In this document: in pieces, positions 1 through 7,620 of the stretch
How positions within the stretch are numbered: the first letter of the stretch is position 1
How the letters are laid out: every line of letters begins with the position of its first letter
Assembly: GCA_030533325.1 (NCBI GenBank)
Contig: JAUNJJ010000028.1
Span: forward strand, 1 to 36,102
Direction of reading: 5' to 3'
Origin: Oscillospiraceae bacterium
GTDB lineage: Bacteria; Bacillota; Clostridia; Oscillospirales; Ruminococcaceae
DNA: 36,102 bases
Notes under the pieces: generated by a model
Databases searched by the model: none
Told to the model about the DNA's origin: nothing
Seen by the model: the letters and a program-made list of their open reading frames with translations, nothing else
Made by a program: the position numbers and the translations under genes

Positions 1-50
1 GGTGGTGTGAGAGGTCGGCTAATCAAATAATGGTTAGCCTCCTACTCGAT
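1..50 (+). mobile_element. 3' end (domain VI) of a group II intron, partial
   Basis: The first 50 bases fold as a bacterial group II intron domain VI. GAG (11-13) pairs with CTC (45-47). A44 is left as a single bulged adenine, then AGG (14-16) pairs with CCT. After a small asymmetric internal loop, GGCTAA (19-24) pairs with TTAGCC, closed by a short A/T-rich loop. The bulged A is the expected lariat branch point. It lies 7 nt from a 3' end reading CGAT at 47-50, which fits the family's AY terminal dinucleotide. Bases 1-10 would be the domain V/VI linker. Domain V, the reverse-transcriptase ORF and the 5' end would lie outside the window, to the left. The 3' exon would begin at 51, exactly on the stop codon of the opposite-strand glycosyltransferase. 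The fold is read directly; the family assignment rests on this shape and on recall of similar clostridial introns. Confidence 0.7.
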
Positions 51-1016
51 TTATTTCTTTTCCGTTTCAGAGGAATGGCGGCATATTTTTTTAGCTATAT
101 ACTGGGGACGGTGTTTGGTTTCCGTATATGTTTTTGAAAGGTAAATTCCGCTTATTCCGTTACAGAAAAGCTGGATACCTGAAATAAAACATATTATACA
201 TGCTGTGGACGGCCAGCCGGCAACCTTGTCTCCGAAGAGAAGAGCACGTATAAATATAAAGCACACACCAAGAAATGCGATAATGCAGAAGATTATTCCT
301 ATGATTGAGGAGATTGCAAGCGGAGCTGTGGAAAAGGCAACTACGCCGTCAATAGCGTATATAAGCAGCCCCCAGAAGGACCACTTTGTTTTTCCGCCGA
401 CTCTTTCTCTGTTTTCAAATTCAAGCCACTTTGTTTCAAAACCGACCCATGAGAAGATTCCTTTTGAAAATCTGTTGTATTCTGAAAGTGACAGTATGGC
501 ATCGACCATTCTTCTGCTCATCATTCTGAAATCACGGGCACCGTCGACGATTTCGGTTTTTGAAATTTTTGCCATAATCTTATAGAACATCTTTGCAAAC
601 CATGATCTTATCTTAGGTTCACCGGTTCTTGTATATCGTCTTGATGCAACACAGTCATATTTTTCTTCGGTTTTGAGAATCCGGTACATTTCCTCAATAA
701 GTTCCGGCGGATCCTGAAGATCAGCATCGATTATTACTGTGTAATCAGCATCGGAATTTTCAATTCCGGCATACATGGCAGCCTCTTTACCGAAGTTTCG
801 TGAGAACGTTATATAGCTTACCCGTTCATTTTTTTCTGAATACTCTTCAAGAATTATCAGAGTTTTGTCCTTTGAACCATCATCGACAAACAAATACTCC
901 ATATCTATATCATATTTTTCACGCATGCTTGTATAAACTTTTTCCATTTCCTCAACGAAAACAGGTATAGTTTCCTCTTCGTTGTAGCATGGAATTATTA
1001 CTGTGATCTTTTCCAT
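51..1016 (-). CDS. Family 2 glycosyltransferase, GtrB/DPM1-like (polyprenyl-phosphate sugar transferase)
   Basis: Likely moves a sugar from a nucleotide donor to a polyprenyl phosphate at the inner membrane face, supplying lipid-linked sugar for surface glycans. The 321-residue protein begins with the GT-A signature VIIPCYNEEETIP. It has the metal/nucleotide motifs VDDGSKD and DADLQDPPELI, and ends in two predicted membrane helices followed by a basic tail (KHRPQYIAKK), as in GtrB/CsbB-type enzymes. The start at 1016 is preferred because AAGGAAGG lies 6 nt upstream; an earlier in-frame ATG at 1046 has no ribosome binding site and lies at the probable transcription start. The protein is about 30% alike by eye to the second GT2 at 3317-4273. 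It is transcribed divergently from the membrane protein gene at 1202. Its stop codon abuts the group II intron end. Sugar specificity is not predictable. Confidence 0.9.
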   Translation of the reverse strand: MEKITVIIPCYNEEETIPVFVEEMEKVYTSMREKYDIDMEYLFVDDGSKDKTLIILEEYSEKNERVSYITFSRNFGKEAAMYAGIENSDADYTVIIDADLQDPPELIEEMYRILKTEEKYDCVASRRYTRTGEPKIRSWFAKMFYKIMAKISKTEIVDGARDFRMMSRRMVDAILSLSEYNRFSKGIFSWVGFETKWLEFENRERVGGKTKWSFWGLLIYAIDGVVAFSTAPLAISSIIGIIFCIIAFLGVCFIFIRALLFGDKVAGWPSTACIICFISGIQLFCNGISGIYLSKTYTETKHRPQYIAKKICRHSSETEKK

Positions 1017-1048
1017 TGAATCCTTCCTTATCGAAAACATATACATTG

Positions 1049-1077
1049 ATTATATCATAATAAGTATTCGTTTTCAA
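1049..1077 (-). promoter_or_regulatory. Promoter of the minus-strand glycosyltransferase
   Basis: Read on the minus strand, TTGAAA (1077-1072) is followed by exactly 17 bp and a perfect TATAAT (1054-1049). Transcription would start near 1042 and give a leader of about 25 nt to the ATG at 1016. Confidence 0.75.
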
Positions 1078-1128
1078 TATGATTCAGATTAAAAGTTATA
1101 AATTTTTTTCAGTTTTTGAACCGGAGTA

Positions 1129-1163
1129 TTGACATTGTTAAGAAAACAAAGTAAACTTATATT
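1129..1163 (+). promoter_or_regulatory. Probable promoter of the 1202 membrane protein gene
   Basis: Two overlapping sigma-A-like readings exist: TTGACA (1129-1134) with a 17-bp spacer to TAAACT (1152-1157), or TTGTTA (1135-1140) with a 17-bp spacer to TATATT (1158-1163). I cannot say which is used. Both place the start 30-45 bp before the ATG at 1202. Confidence 0.5.
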
Positions 1164-1201
1164 AAGTGTGATTTTTTTTAAGTTTTTTACTGGAGGTAAA
1201 A

Positions 1202-3286
1202 ATGAATTTGTCGGTCATAAAACAAAATAAAATTATTTATTTCAGCTTCAGACTTGTGATTATATGTCTTGCACTTGAGATTTTTGTTTTCAATATCAAT
1301 TCTGCTCACCTGCTTTTCGGCAAGTACGAGGAGAAAGTTCTTGATATATCTTCTGCTGAGCTTCAGAACTTTGACGCTGTTTCCGGAACAAATGAAAGTG
1401 GCGGTAACTCTGTCATTGAATTCAAAGGTATTAACACGCCGGTCGGAACGATATGTTTTGAAGCACAGTCTGATAAAAAGAGCGTAGTTGAGTTTTCCGT
1501 GGATATGAGTGATGACACAAATTCAGCAGGCTACAGATGGGGAGCGGCAAAGGCAAATGTAATTAAGGATAATATAAGAAGCCGTACAGTTCCGTGTAAT
1601 TTTTCGGGAAATGTACATGACCTTAGAATATCATTTAACACCGATGATGACGAAACTGTGTTACTGAGCAGTATCAGAATCAATACTCCGATCAGATTTC
1701 ACTTTTCGATAATCAGATTTATAATAATGATTGGTGCAGGATTTATAGTCTATTCACTGGTTTCACCTGAGATATTTTTCAGAAAATATTCTGAAGTTCA
1801 GAACAAGGCTGAACTGGCAGCAAAGGTATTTACAGTATTTATGGTTCTGCTGTCACTGTTTGTAACCAATATGGCACGATACAAGGACAGTGATCACAGT
1901 ATAGCAAAGGATTTTGGTTCAACATGGGGAAACCAGATTACAATGGAGCTTGTTGAATCATTTGAAAACGGACGCGTTGATATCATGACCGATATGAACG
2001 AAAAACTCCTTGAACTTGAAAATCCTTATGACTGGAGCCAGAGAACTGATGAAGTTGGTTCATATCCGTGGGATCACCTCCTTTATAACGGAAAATATTA
2101 TTCATATTACGGTATAGCGCCGGTTCTCACACTTTTCCTTCCGTATCACAAACTTACCGGATGTTATTTTCCTTCATGCTGGGCAGTATTTATCTTCGGC
2201 GCCTTTGGAATAATCTTTCTCACAAAGTTCTGGCTCAGTCTTGCTGATAAGTTTTTCAAAAATACATACGCCTCTCTTATACTTGCCGGACTTGTAATAA
2301 TGCAGCTTTCATCGGGAATAATTCTTTGTAATTTCTCACCGCTTTTCTATGAAATTGCTCAGTCATCAGGTTTCCTTTGTACAGTGGCCGGTGCGTACTT
2401 CCTTATGAGTTCCAATGTTCTCGGAGAAGGAAAGGTGGTAAGGTGGCGTGTTGCTGTTTCAGGAATCTGGCTCAGTCTTGGTGTTCTCTGCCGTCCTACG
2501 ATATCAGTTTATTGTATGGCTGCGATGATACTGCTGTTTGCCGGTTTCAGAAAGATTAATTATCTGTCTGACAGAAAACAGGGATTTTCATATCTTGCAT
2601 GTGCTCTTGTTCCGTATATAGTTATCGGTTCAGTTCAGATGTGGTATAATTATGCCAGATTCGGAAATCCTTTTGATTTTGGGATACAGTATTCACTTAC
2701 TATAAATGATTTCACTTCGTCTCAGTATCATACTCATTTTGCTGTAGCAGGCTTCTGGGGATTTCTTTTCCAGCCACCTGTATTTACTGAAACATTCCCG
2801 TTTTTCCGTGCTGACAGAATACAGCTTTTCACTCCGCAGGGCTACTACTTTGTTGCAACCGGTGCGGCACTCGGACTGATATGGAAAGCACTTCCTGTTG
2901 CAGCTTATGGCAAAGCGTTACATGCGTACAGATATTCACAAGATAAAAATAAACGTCTGTATGCCGTAATAATCGCAGCGGTCTGTATAATCTGTCCGTT
3001 TGCAGTTATTTTCTCAATCTGGGAAAGCGGTTTTGCAGCAAGATACTGTGTTGACTTTGTCTGGGAAATGATTACGGGTGCTATGATAATCTGCTTTATT
3101 ATTCACAATAACTGCAGGGAAAACACAAAAATACATCTGAATAAAATGCTGATTTTTTCACTGGGAATCAGCGTTGTTATGAATACAGCTCAGCTATGGT
3201 CATACATAACACCGCCTGAGCAGTTCAGCGTTGAATGGCAGGCAAAGGCACTTTCGTTTGCTCGTCTGTTCGAATTCTGGATTTAA
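1202..3286 (+). CDS. Large polytopic membrane protein of a surface-glycan locus, function unknown
   Basis: Not assigned to a named family. The 694-residue protein has one N-terminal membrane helix (about 11-31), then an extracytoplasmic, beta-rich segment (about 35-165). A helix pair follows (about 168-188 and 207-224), then a loop with the aromatic stretch YPWDHLLYNGKYYSYYG (about 288-304), then many hydrophobic helices to the C-terminus. This layout resembles GT-C type glycosyltransferases, which take sugar from a polyprenyl carrier on the outer face. Flanking polyprenyl-phosphate GT2 genes support that role: a GT2 would make the lipid-linked sugar and this protein would transfer it to a wall polymer. 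That is inference from context; no catalytic residue could be fixed. TGGAGGT lies 5-6 nt before the ATG. The next gene starts 30 bp downstream, so the two are probably cotranscribed. Confidence 0.8.
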   Translation: MNLSVIKQNKIIYFSFRLVIICLALEIFVFNINSAHLLFGKYEEKVLDISSAELQNFDAVSGTNESGGNSVIEFKGINTPVGTICFEAQSDKKSVVEFSVDMSDDTNSAGYRWGAAKANVIKDNIRSRTVPCNFSGNVHDLRISFNTDDDETVLLSSIRINTPIRFHFSIIRFIIMIGAGFIVYSLVSPEIFFRKYSEVQNKAELAAKVFTVFMVLLSLFVTNMARYKDSDHSIAKDFGSTWGNQITMELVESFENGRVDIMTDMNEKLLELENPYDWSQRTDEVGSYPWDHLLYNGKYYSYYGIAPVLTLFLPYHKLTGCYFPSCWAVFIFGAFGIIFLTKFWLSLADKFFKNTYASLILAGLVIMQLSSGIILCNFSPLFYEIAQSSGFLCTVAGAYFLMSSNVLGEGKVVRWRVAVSGIWLSLGVLCRPTISVYCMAAMILLFAGFRKINYLSDRKQGFSYLACALVPYIVIGSVQMWYNYARFGNPFDFGIQYSLTINDFTSSQYHTHFAVAGFWGFLFQPPVFTETFPFFRADRIQLFTPQGYYFVATGAALGLIWKALPVAAYGKALHAYRYSQDKNKRLYAVIIAAVCIICPFAVIFSIWESGFAARYCVDFVWEMITGAMIICFIIHNNCRENTKIHLNKMLIFSLGISVVMNTAQLWSYITPPEQFSVEWQAKALSFARLFEFWI

Positions 3287-3316
3287 AATAGACTAAAATA
3301 CAAGGAGAAAAAAACA

Positions 3317-4273
3317 ATGAATACACCTGAAAAATTATATATGGTTGTACCATGCTACAATGAAGAAGAAGTACTTAATGAAACTGCCGGAAGACTGAAG
3401 GAAAAGTATATTTCACTTATCGAAAGAAATATGATCTCGCCGGAGAGCAGGGTGGTTTTCGTAAACGACGGTTCAAAGGATGCAACCTGGAATATCATCC
3501 GCAGCCTTCATGAATCTGATCCGGATTTCTTTTCCGGTATAAATCTTGCCCACAATGCTGGACATCAGAATGCTGTTCTTGCAGGTCTTATGACAGTAAA
3601 GGATATCTGCGATATGGCTATAACAATGGATGCCGACCTTCAGGACGATATTGACACTATTGATGCCATGGTTGAGAAATATTATGAAGGAAATCAGGTG
3701 GTTTACGGTGTAAGAAACGCGCGTGATACAGATACATTTTTCAAGCGTTTCACAGCAGAAGGCTTTTATAAGTTTATGAAGGTTATGGGCGCCGATGTTG
3801 TTTTCAATCATGCCGACTTCCGCCTTATGAGCAAACGTGTTCTTGCTGAACTTGCAGGTTTCAGGGAAGTAAATCTCTTCCTCAGAGGTATGGTTCCTCT
3901 TATCGGTTTCAAGAGCTGCAGTGTTTATTACGAAAGACATGAAAGATTTGCCGGAGAAAGCAAGTACCCTCTGAAAAAAATGATGGCATTCGCGATAAAC
4001 GGCATTACCTCGTTCAGCACCAAGCCACTTAAGCTTATAACTACACTTGGCGGAATAATGTCGTTTTTAAGCATACTTGCATTTATATGGGCGTTTGTTG
4101 TTAAGGTTATCGGACACTCAGAGATAGGCTGGTCAAGTATGATGTGCTCCATCTGGCTTATCGGCGGCCTTCAGCTTCTCTGTCTGGGTATTATCGGTGA
4201 ATATGTCGGCAAAATATATGCTGAAGTAAAGCAGAGACCGAGGTATATCATTGATAAGTTTATAAACAAATAA
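3317..4273 (+). CDS. Family 2 glycosyltransferase, GtrB/DPM1-like (second copy)
   Basis: A 318-residue inner-membrane glycosyltransferase likely to load a sugar onto undecaprenyl phosphate. The N-terminus shows VVPCYNEEEVLNE, then FVNDGSKDATW and TMDADLQDDIDTID, the GT-A donor and metal-binding motifs. The C-terminus has two membrane helices (about 240-264 and 275-300) and the tail KQRPRYIIDK, as in GtrB, YkcC and CsbB relatives. AAGGAG lies 9 nt upstream of the ATG. It follows the polytopic membrane protein by 30 bp. That order (membrane transferase, then GtrB-like enzyme) matches glycan-modification gene sets. No terminator hairpin is visible before the spoIIA region at 4297, so some readthrough is possible. 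The sugar is unknown. Confidence 0.9.
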   Translation: MNTPEKLYMVVPCYNEEEVLNETAGRLKEKYISLIERNMISPESRVVFVNDGSKDATWNIIRSLHESDPDFFSGINLAHNAGHQNAVLAGLMTVKDICDMAITMDADLQDDIDTIDAMVEKYYEGNQVVYGVRNARDTDTFFKRFTAEGFYKFMKVMGADVVFNHADFRLMSKRVLAELAGFREVNLFLRGMVPLIGFKSCSVYYERHERFAGESKYPLKKMMAFAINGITSFSTKPLKLITTLGGIMSFLSILAFIWAFVVKVIGHSEIGWSSMMCSIWLIGGLQLLCLGIIGEYVGKIYAEVKQRPRYIIDKFINK

Positions 4274-4296
4274 AAAATAATTAATCCACTACATGT

Positions 4297-4303
4297 TTCG
4301 ACA
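4297..4303 (-). promoter_or_regulatory. Spo0A box (0A box) upstream of spoIIAA
   Basis: TTCGACA on the plus strand is the exact complement of the 0A box TGTCGAA bound by phosphorylated Spo0A. It lies 76 bp before the spoIIAA start. A short inverted repeat, CAGATT...AATCTG (4302-4321), overlaps its end. In Bacillus the spoIIA operon is switched on by Spo0A~P with sigma-H. I could not find a convincing sigma-H promoter here. Confidence 0.55.
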
Positions 4304-4378
4304 GATTTCACTCCGAATCTGATGTAAAATTATAGTAAACAGTAACACTAAATTTTATATCAGAAACGGGGTGATTTT

Positions 4379-4681
4379 TTGTTCGGCCTGTCATTCGAGG
4401 GCGGGAAGCTGATGGTACACCTTTGTGAAGAGATTGATCATCACAGCGTTTCATCAATGCGCAGCAGAATTGATCTTGAAATAAAGCAGCACGTTCCGTC
4501 AGAAGTGATTCTTGACTTCGGAGATGTAAGTTTTATGGACAGCTCCGGTATCGGTCTTATCATGGGCCGGTGCCGGATTATGAATGAGATAGGAGGAGTG
4601 GTAAAAATCAAAGATGCTTCAGAGCAGATCAGAAAGATATTCAGACTATCAGGGATAGACAGAATAACAAAAGAGTATTAA
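4379..4681 (+). CDS. spoIIAA: Anti-sigma F factor antagonist SpoIIAA
   Basis: A 100-residue STAS-domain protein. When unphosphorylated it binds the SpoIIAB-sigma F complex and frees sigma F in the forespore. The signature LDFGDVSFMDSSGIGLIMGR (about 45-64) contains the DSSG motif whose serine SpoIIAB phosphorylates; length and motif position match the family. The start is TTG at 4379: GGGGTGAT (4368-4375) lies 3-5 nt before it, while the first internal ATG (4412) has no ribosome binding site and would cut the first beta strand. It is first in a spoIIAA-spoIIAB-sigF operon with an 11-bp gap to spoIIAB. A Spo0A box lies upstream. The assignment is secure; whether the organism completes sporulation cannot be told from this window. 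Confidence 0.93.
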   Translation: MFGLSFEGGKLMVHLCEEIDHHSVSSMRSRIDLEIKQHVPSEVILDFGDVSFMDSSGIGLIMGRCRIMNEIGGVVKIKDASEQIRKIFRLSGIDRITKEY

Positions 4682-4692
4682 GAGGAACAAAG

Positions 4693-5139
4693 ATGAGTGT
4701 AAGTGATCATATAAAAATCAGTTTTCCGGCCAGAGCGGAAAATGAAGGATTTGCACGAACGGCTGCCGCAGCATTTATATCCAAAGCGGATCCGCGTGTT
4801 GACGAGCTTGCAGATATCAGAACCGCTGTTTCGGAAGCTGTTACAAATGCTGTTGTACATGCTTACCGTGAAACGGAAGGTATGATATCAATGACAATTA
4901 AACTTACTGAATGCAGGGAAGTGATAATACATATAAGAGACAAAGGCTGTGGTATAGAGGATATAGAGAAGGCTATGACGCCGCTGTATACAACAGCTGA
5001 AAACGAAGAGAGATCAGGACTTGGTTTTTCTGTTATGGAGAGCTTTATGGACAAGGTATCTGTGAAAAGTGAAGCAGGAAAGGGAACCTGCGTGTGCATG
5101 AGAAAAAAACTTTCGGCAGGCACTGATGCAGAAGGTTGA
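4693..5139 (+). CDS. spoIIAB: Anti-sigma F factor / serine kinase SpoIIAB
   Basis: A 148-residue GHKL-type serine kinase that holds sigma F inactive and phosphorylates SpoIIAA. The N box EAVTNAVVHAY (about 49-59), G1 box IRDKGCGIED (about 81-90) and G2 segment RSGLGFSVMESFMD (about 106-119) are intact, so ATP binding and kinase activity are expected. AGAGGAA lies just before the ATG at 4693. Its length is close to the Bacillus protein (146), so the C-terminus looks complete. The last 14 bp overlap the start of sigF, pointing to translational coupling that would keep anti-sigma and sigma levels matched. Confidence 0.95.
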   Translation: MSVSDHIKISFPARAENEGFARTAAAAFISKADPRVDELADIRTAVSEAVTNAVVHAYRETEGMISMTIKLTECREVIIHIRDKGCGIEDIEKAMTPLYTTAENEERSGLGFSVMESFMDKVSVKSEAGKGTCVCMRKKLSAGTDAEG

Positions 5140-5770
5140 GGACAACCTCGGACTTGTAAGACTTTGTGCAAACAGATTCCGCGGTAAAGGTATTGATTAT
5201 GATGATCTGTATTCTGCCGGATGCGAGGGCCTGATTAAGGCGGCCCGGTCGTTTGATGAGGAACGCGGTGTCAGATTTTCAACATATGCGGTTCCGGTTA
5301 TTCTGGGTGAGATCAGAGGTCTGTTCAGAAACGGCGGAGTTGTTAAAGTCAGCAGAAGCCTGAAGGAACTTTTTTTAAAGGCTTCGCGTGAACGGGATTC
5401 CTTTATGAAAAAAAACGGCAGAGAGCCGCAGATGTCAGAACTTGCTGAGATTTTAGGTGTTTCCGTGGTACAGCTTGCAGAAGCGATGTCGTCCGGACAG
5501 CCGGTTCTTTCTCTGACTGAATCAGATGAGGACGGAGAGGGACAGATTGATGTCCCTGTTCCGGCCCCTGATGAGAAAATAAGCGATTTTCTTGCACTTA
5601 AACAGATTATTTCACAGCTTGATGATACTGAGAAGAAGCTTATCGAGTTAAGATATTTTAAAAATCTTACACAAAGCTGTACTGCTGATATTCTTGGTAT
5701 GACACAGGTGCAGGTGTCAAGGAAGGAAAAGAAGCTGCTTCTGAAAATGAGAGAGAAATTAATGGAGTAA
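5126..5770 (+). CDS. sigF: Forespore RNA polymerase sigma factor SigF, N-terminally short
   Basis: Third gene of the spoIIA operon; directs early forespore transcription. Region 2 is clear (DDLYSAGCEGLIKAARSFD, VRFSTYAVPVILGEIR), as is region 3 (VSRSLKEL). The region 4 helix-turn-helix is near the C-terminus (LGMTQVQVSRKEKKLL). At 214 residues it is about 40 shorter than Bacillus SigF (255). Its first residues, EDNLGLVRLCANRF, align with the Bacillus stretch that begins near residue 38, so region 1.2 is absent. This is not a start-site error: an in-frame TGA at 5099-5101 blocks extension, and the gene already overlaps spoIIAB by 14 bp. The start is ATG 5126, with a weak GGCAGG 5 nt upstream. 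It could be a lineage-specific short form or a decayed copy; regions 2-4 are well kept, which favours the former. Confidence 0.88.
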   Translation: MQKVEDNLGLVRLCANRFRGKGIDYDDLYSAGCEGLIKAARSFDEERGVRFSTYAVPVILGEIRGLFRNGGVVKVSRSLKELFLKASRERDSFMKKNGREPQMSELAEILGVSVVQLAEAMSSGQPVLSLTESDEDGEGQIDVPVPAPDEKISDFLALKQIISQLDDTEKKLIELRYFKNLTQSCTADILGMTQVQVSRKEKKLLLKMREKLME

Positions 5771-5785
5771 TTTTTCTCAAAGTCC

Positions 5786-5814
5786 TTGACTTTGTATTGA
5801 AAAAATGTTATCAT
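5786..5814 (+). promoter_or_regulatory. Promoter of the DEAD-box helicase gene
   Basis: TTGACT (5786-5791), a 17-bp spacer and TATCAT (5809-5814) lie just after the sigF stop codon. The start would be near 5821, giving a leader of about 60 nt that contains the hairpin at 5827-5858. Confidence 0.7.
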
Positions 5815-5826
5815 AATAATTGTTTC

Positions 5827-5858
5827 GGCCGGAACCAGAGGTTCGGGCTTGTTTTTTT
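5827..5858 (+). terminator. Intrinsic terminator or attenuator in the helicase leader
   Basis: GGCCGGAACC (5827-5836) pairs with GGTTCGGGCT (5840-5849) around a 3-nt loop, with one G-G mismatch and one G-U pair. Seven T's follow (5852-5858). It would end spoIIA operon transcripts. Because it lies downstream of the helicase promoter at 5786-5814, it would also act on helicase transcripts, so it may be an attenuator. Confidence 0.6.
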
Positions 5859-5881
5859 ACAGGAAGGAAAACGGATAATAT

Positions 5882-7597
5882 ATGAAATTTAATGAACTGC
5901 ATTTAACCGAAGAAATACTCAGAGCAGTAGAAGATATGGGATTTACAGAAGCTACAGAGATACAGGAAAAGAGTATTCCTCTTATTCGCAGCGGAGCTGA
6001 TATTATCGGAAAATCAAATACAGGCACAGGTAAAACTGCGGCTTTTGGTATTCCGGCTATAGAAAGTATTTCCCGTGAGAAGAACGGAGTAGAGGTGCTT
6101 ATTCTTTGTCCTACGCGTGAGCTTGCAATGCAGGCATGCGGAGAGATAAAAAAATTCTCCAGGTATATGAACTGGGTAAAACCTTGTGCAGTATACGGCG
6201 GAGCAAGCATGGAAAGACAGATCCTTGATCTTAAGCACGGTGCTAATCTTGTTGTAGGTACACCGGGACGCGTTATGGATCATATGAGAAGGCGTACTAT
6301 TAAACTCCAGAATCTCAAGATGATTATTCTCGATGAAGCTGATGAGATGCTCAATATGGGATTCCGTGAGGATATTGAGAGTATTCTGAACGAGATACCT
6401 GAGGACAGACAGACGATACTGTTCTCTGCAACAATGCCGCCGGCAATCCTGGCTATAACAAACCAGTATCAGAAAACGCCGGAACTTATTAAGATAGAAC
6501 AGAAGTACAGAACAGTTGATACTATTGATCAGTATTATTTTGAAGTTCCTTCAGGTATGAAGACTGAAACAATGCAGTATCTTCTTATGGCTTATGAACC
6601 AAAGGCTTCGATGATATTCTGCAACACAAAGAAGATGGTTGATGAACTTACAGAAGCGCTTACTGCAAAGGGCTTTAAGGCTGCCGGTCTCCACGGTGAT
6701 ATGAAGCAGAGCCAGAGAAGCTTTGTTATGGACAAGTTTAAATCAGGAAAAATAAATATTCTTATTGCAACAGATGTAGCAGCAAGAGGTATTGATGTAA
6801 ACGGAGTAGATGTTGTATTCAACTATGATCTTCCTCAGGATAACGAATACTATATCCATCGTATAGGAAGAACAGGACGCGCAGGAAAGTCGGGAACGGC
6901 ATATACACTTATCAGCAACAGAAAACAGGTTTATGATCTCAGAGCACTTTCAAAATATATTAAAACAGAAATCAGGGAAAAGGAACTTCCGGAAAGAAGC
7001 GAGATAGTAAATGCCAAGATGCTCAAGGTGGTTTCAAAGATAACTGCAGCCTCTGAGCAGCCTTTAAGAGAAGAAGCCGAGATAATTCTCAGTATTCTCA
7101 GCAAGGAAGGATATTCTGCTGAAGAAATTGCCGGAATTCTTATTAATCTCCGCCTTAACAAGGAACTCAGGAATATCCCTGAATTTGAAATCCCGAAGGT
7201 GAGCAAGAAGGAAAAGATGAAATCACAGGGAGCAAAGCTTACAAAGGATAAGGCTGTTAAGATAGAAATTTCATCAGGAAAACTAAGCAGAATAGCACCT
7301 AACTTTATTCTTGGCGCACTTGTTGAAGCAACCGGAATGCCAGGCAGAAGCTTTGGAAAGATTGAAATATTTGAAAGATATTCCACTGTTGAAGTTCCTG
7401 ATGCTGATGCTGAGTTTATTGTAGATGCACTTAATAATACAAAGATAAACGGTAAAAAAGTCAGCGTAAAACTTTGTGAAAGAAAAGTATCGGACAAAGG
7501 CGGTTCACAGCGTCACGGCGGTTCCGGAGGAAACGGCAGAAGAAATGATCGTTCGGGAAGAAAGGGGCGTCCGGGCGGTCACAGAAGAAGAAAATAA
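5882..7597 (+). CDS. DEAD-box ATP-dependent RNA helicase (DeaD/CsdA/DbpA type)
   Basis: Unwinds structured RNA, probably in ribosome assembly and cold or stress adaptation. The 571-residue protein has the Q-motif region FNELHLTEEILRAVEDMGF, Walker A SNTGTGKT (45-52; the first residue is usually A), DEAD (151-154), motif III SAT, and motif VI HRIGRTGRAG. An RNA-binding domain of the DbpA type follows (about 475-545; IGKIEIFERYSTVEVP). The tail is rich in Gly, Arg and His and ends in GGHRRRK, typical of added RNA affinity. AGGAAGG (5861-5867) is rather far, 13-14 nt, from the ATG; no better start is visible. It has its own promoter with a terminator-like hairpin in the leader. A 51-residue membrane protein gene follows 23 bp downstream and is probably cotranscribed. 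I leave the symbol open because DeaD, CshA and DbpA cannot be separated by eye. Confidence 0.93.
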   Translation: MKFNELHLTEEILRAVEDMGFTEATEIQEKSIPLIRSGADIIGKSNTGTGKTAAFGIPAIESISREKNGVEVLILCPTRELAMQACGEIKKFSRYMNWVKPCAVYGGASMERQILDLKHGANLVVGTPGRVMDHMRRRTIKLQNLKMIILDEADEMLNMGFREDIESILNEIPEDRQTILFSATMPPAILAITNQYQKTPELIKIEQKYRTVDTIDQYYFEVPSGMKTETMQYLLMAYEPKASMIFCNTKKMVDELTEALTAKGFKAAGLHGDMKQSQRSFVMDKFKSGKINILIATDVAARGIDVNGVDVVFNYDLPQDNEYYIHRIGRTGRAGKSGTAYTLISNRKQVYDLRALSKYIKTEIREKELPERSEIVNAKMLKVVSKITAASEQPLREEAEIILSILSKEGYSAEEIAGILINLRLNKELRNIPEFEIPKVSKKEKMKSQGAKLTKDKAVKIEISSGKLSRIAPNFILGALVEATGMPGRSFGKIEIFERYSTVEVPDADAEFIVDALNNTKINGKKVSVKLCERKVSDKGGSQRHGGSGGNGRRNDRSGRKGRPGGHRRRK

Positions 7598-7620
7598 TCA
7601 AACGGAAGGAGAAAAGAATA

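Noticed and set aside
4304..4345. Sigma-H promoter for spoIIAA
   Set aside because: CCGAAT could mimic a -10, but no AGGA-type -35 lies at the right distance, so I did not annotate it.
5197..5814. A 205-codon open frame on the minus strand opposite sigF
   Set aside because: It lies wholly opposite the conserved spoIIAB/sigF region, has no ribosome binding site and gives a Ser-rich, low-information protein; it is a shadow of sigF codon use.
6931..7497. A 188-codon minus-strand open frame opposite the helicase gene
   Set aside because: The plus-strand helicase domains are clear here. The antisense product is Ser/Ile-rich with no motif and no upstream signals.
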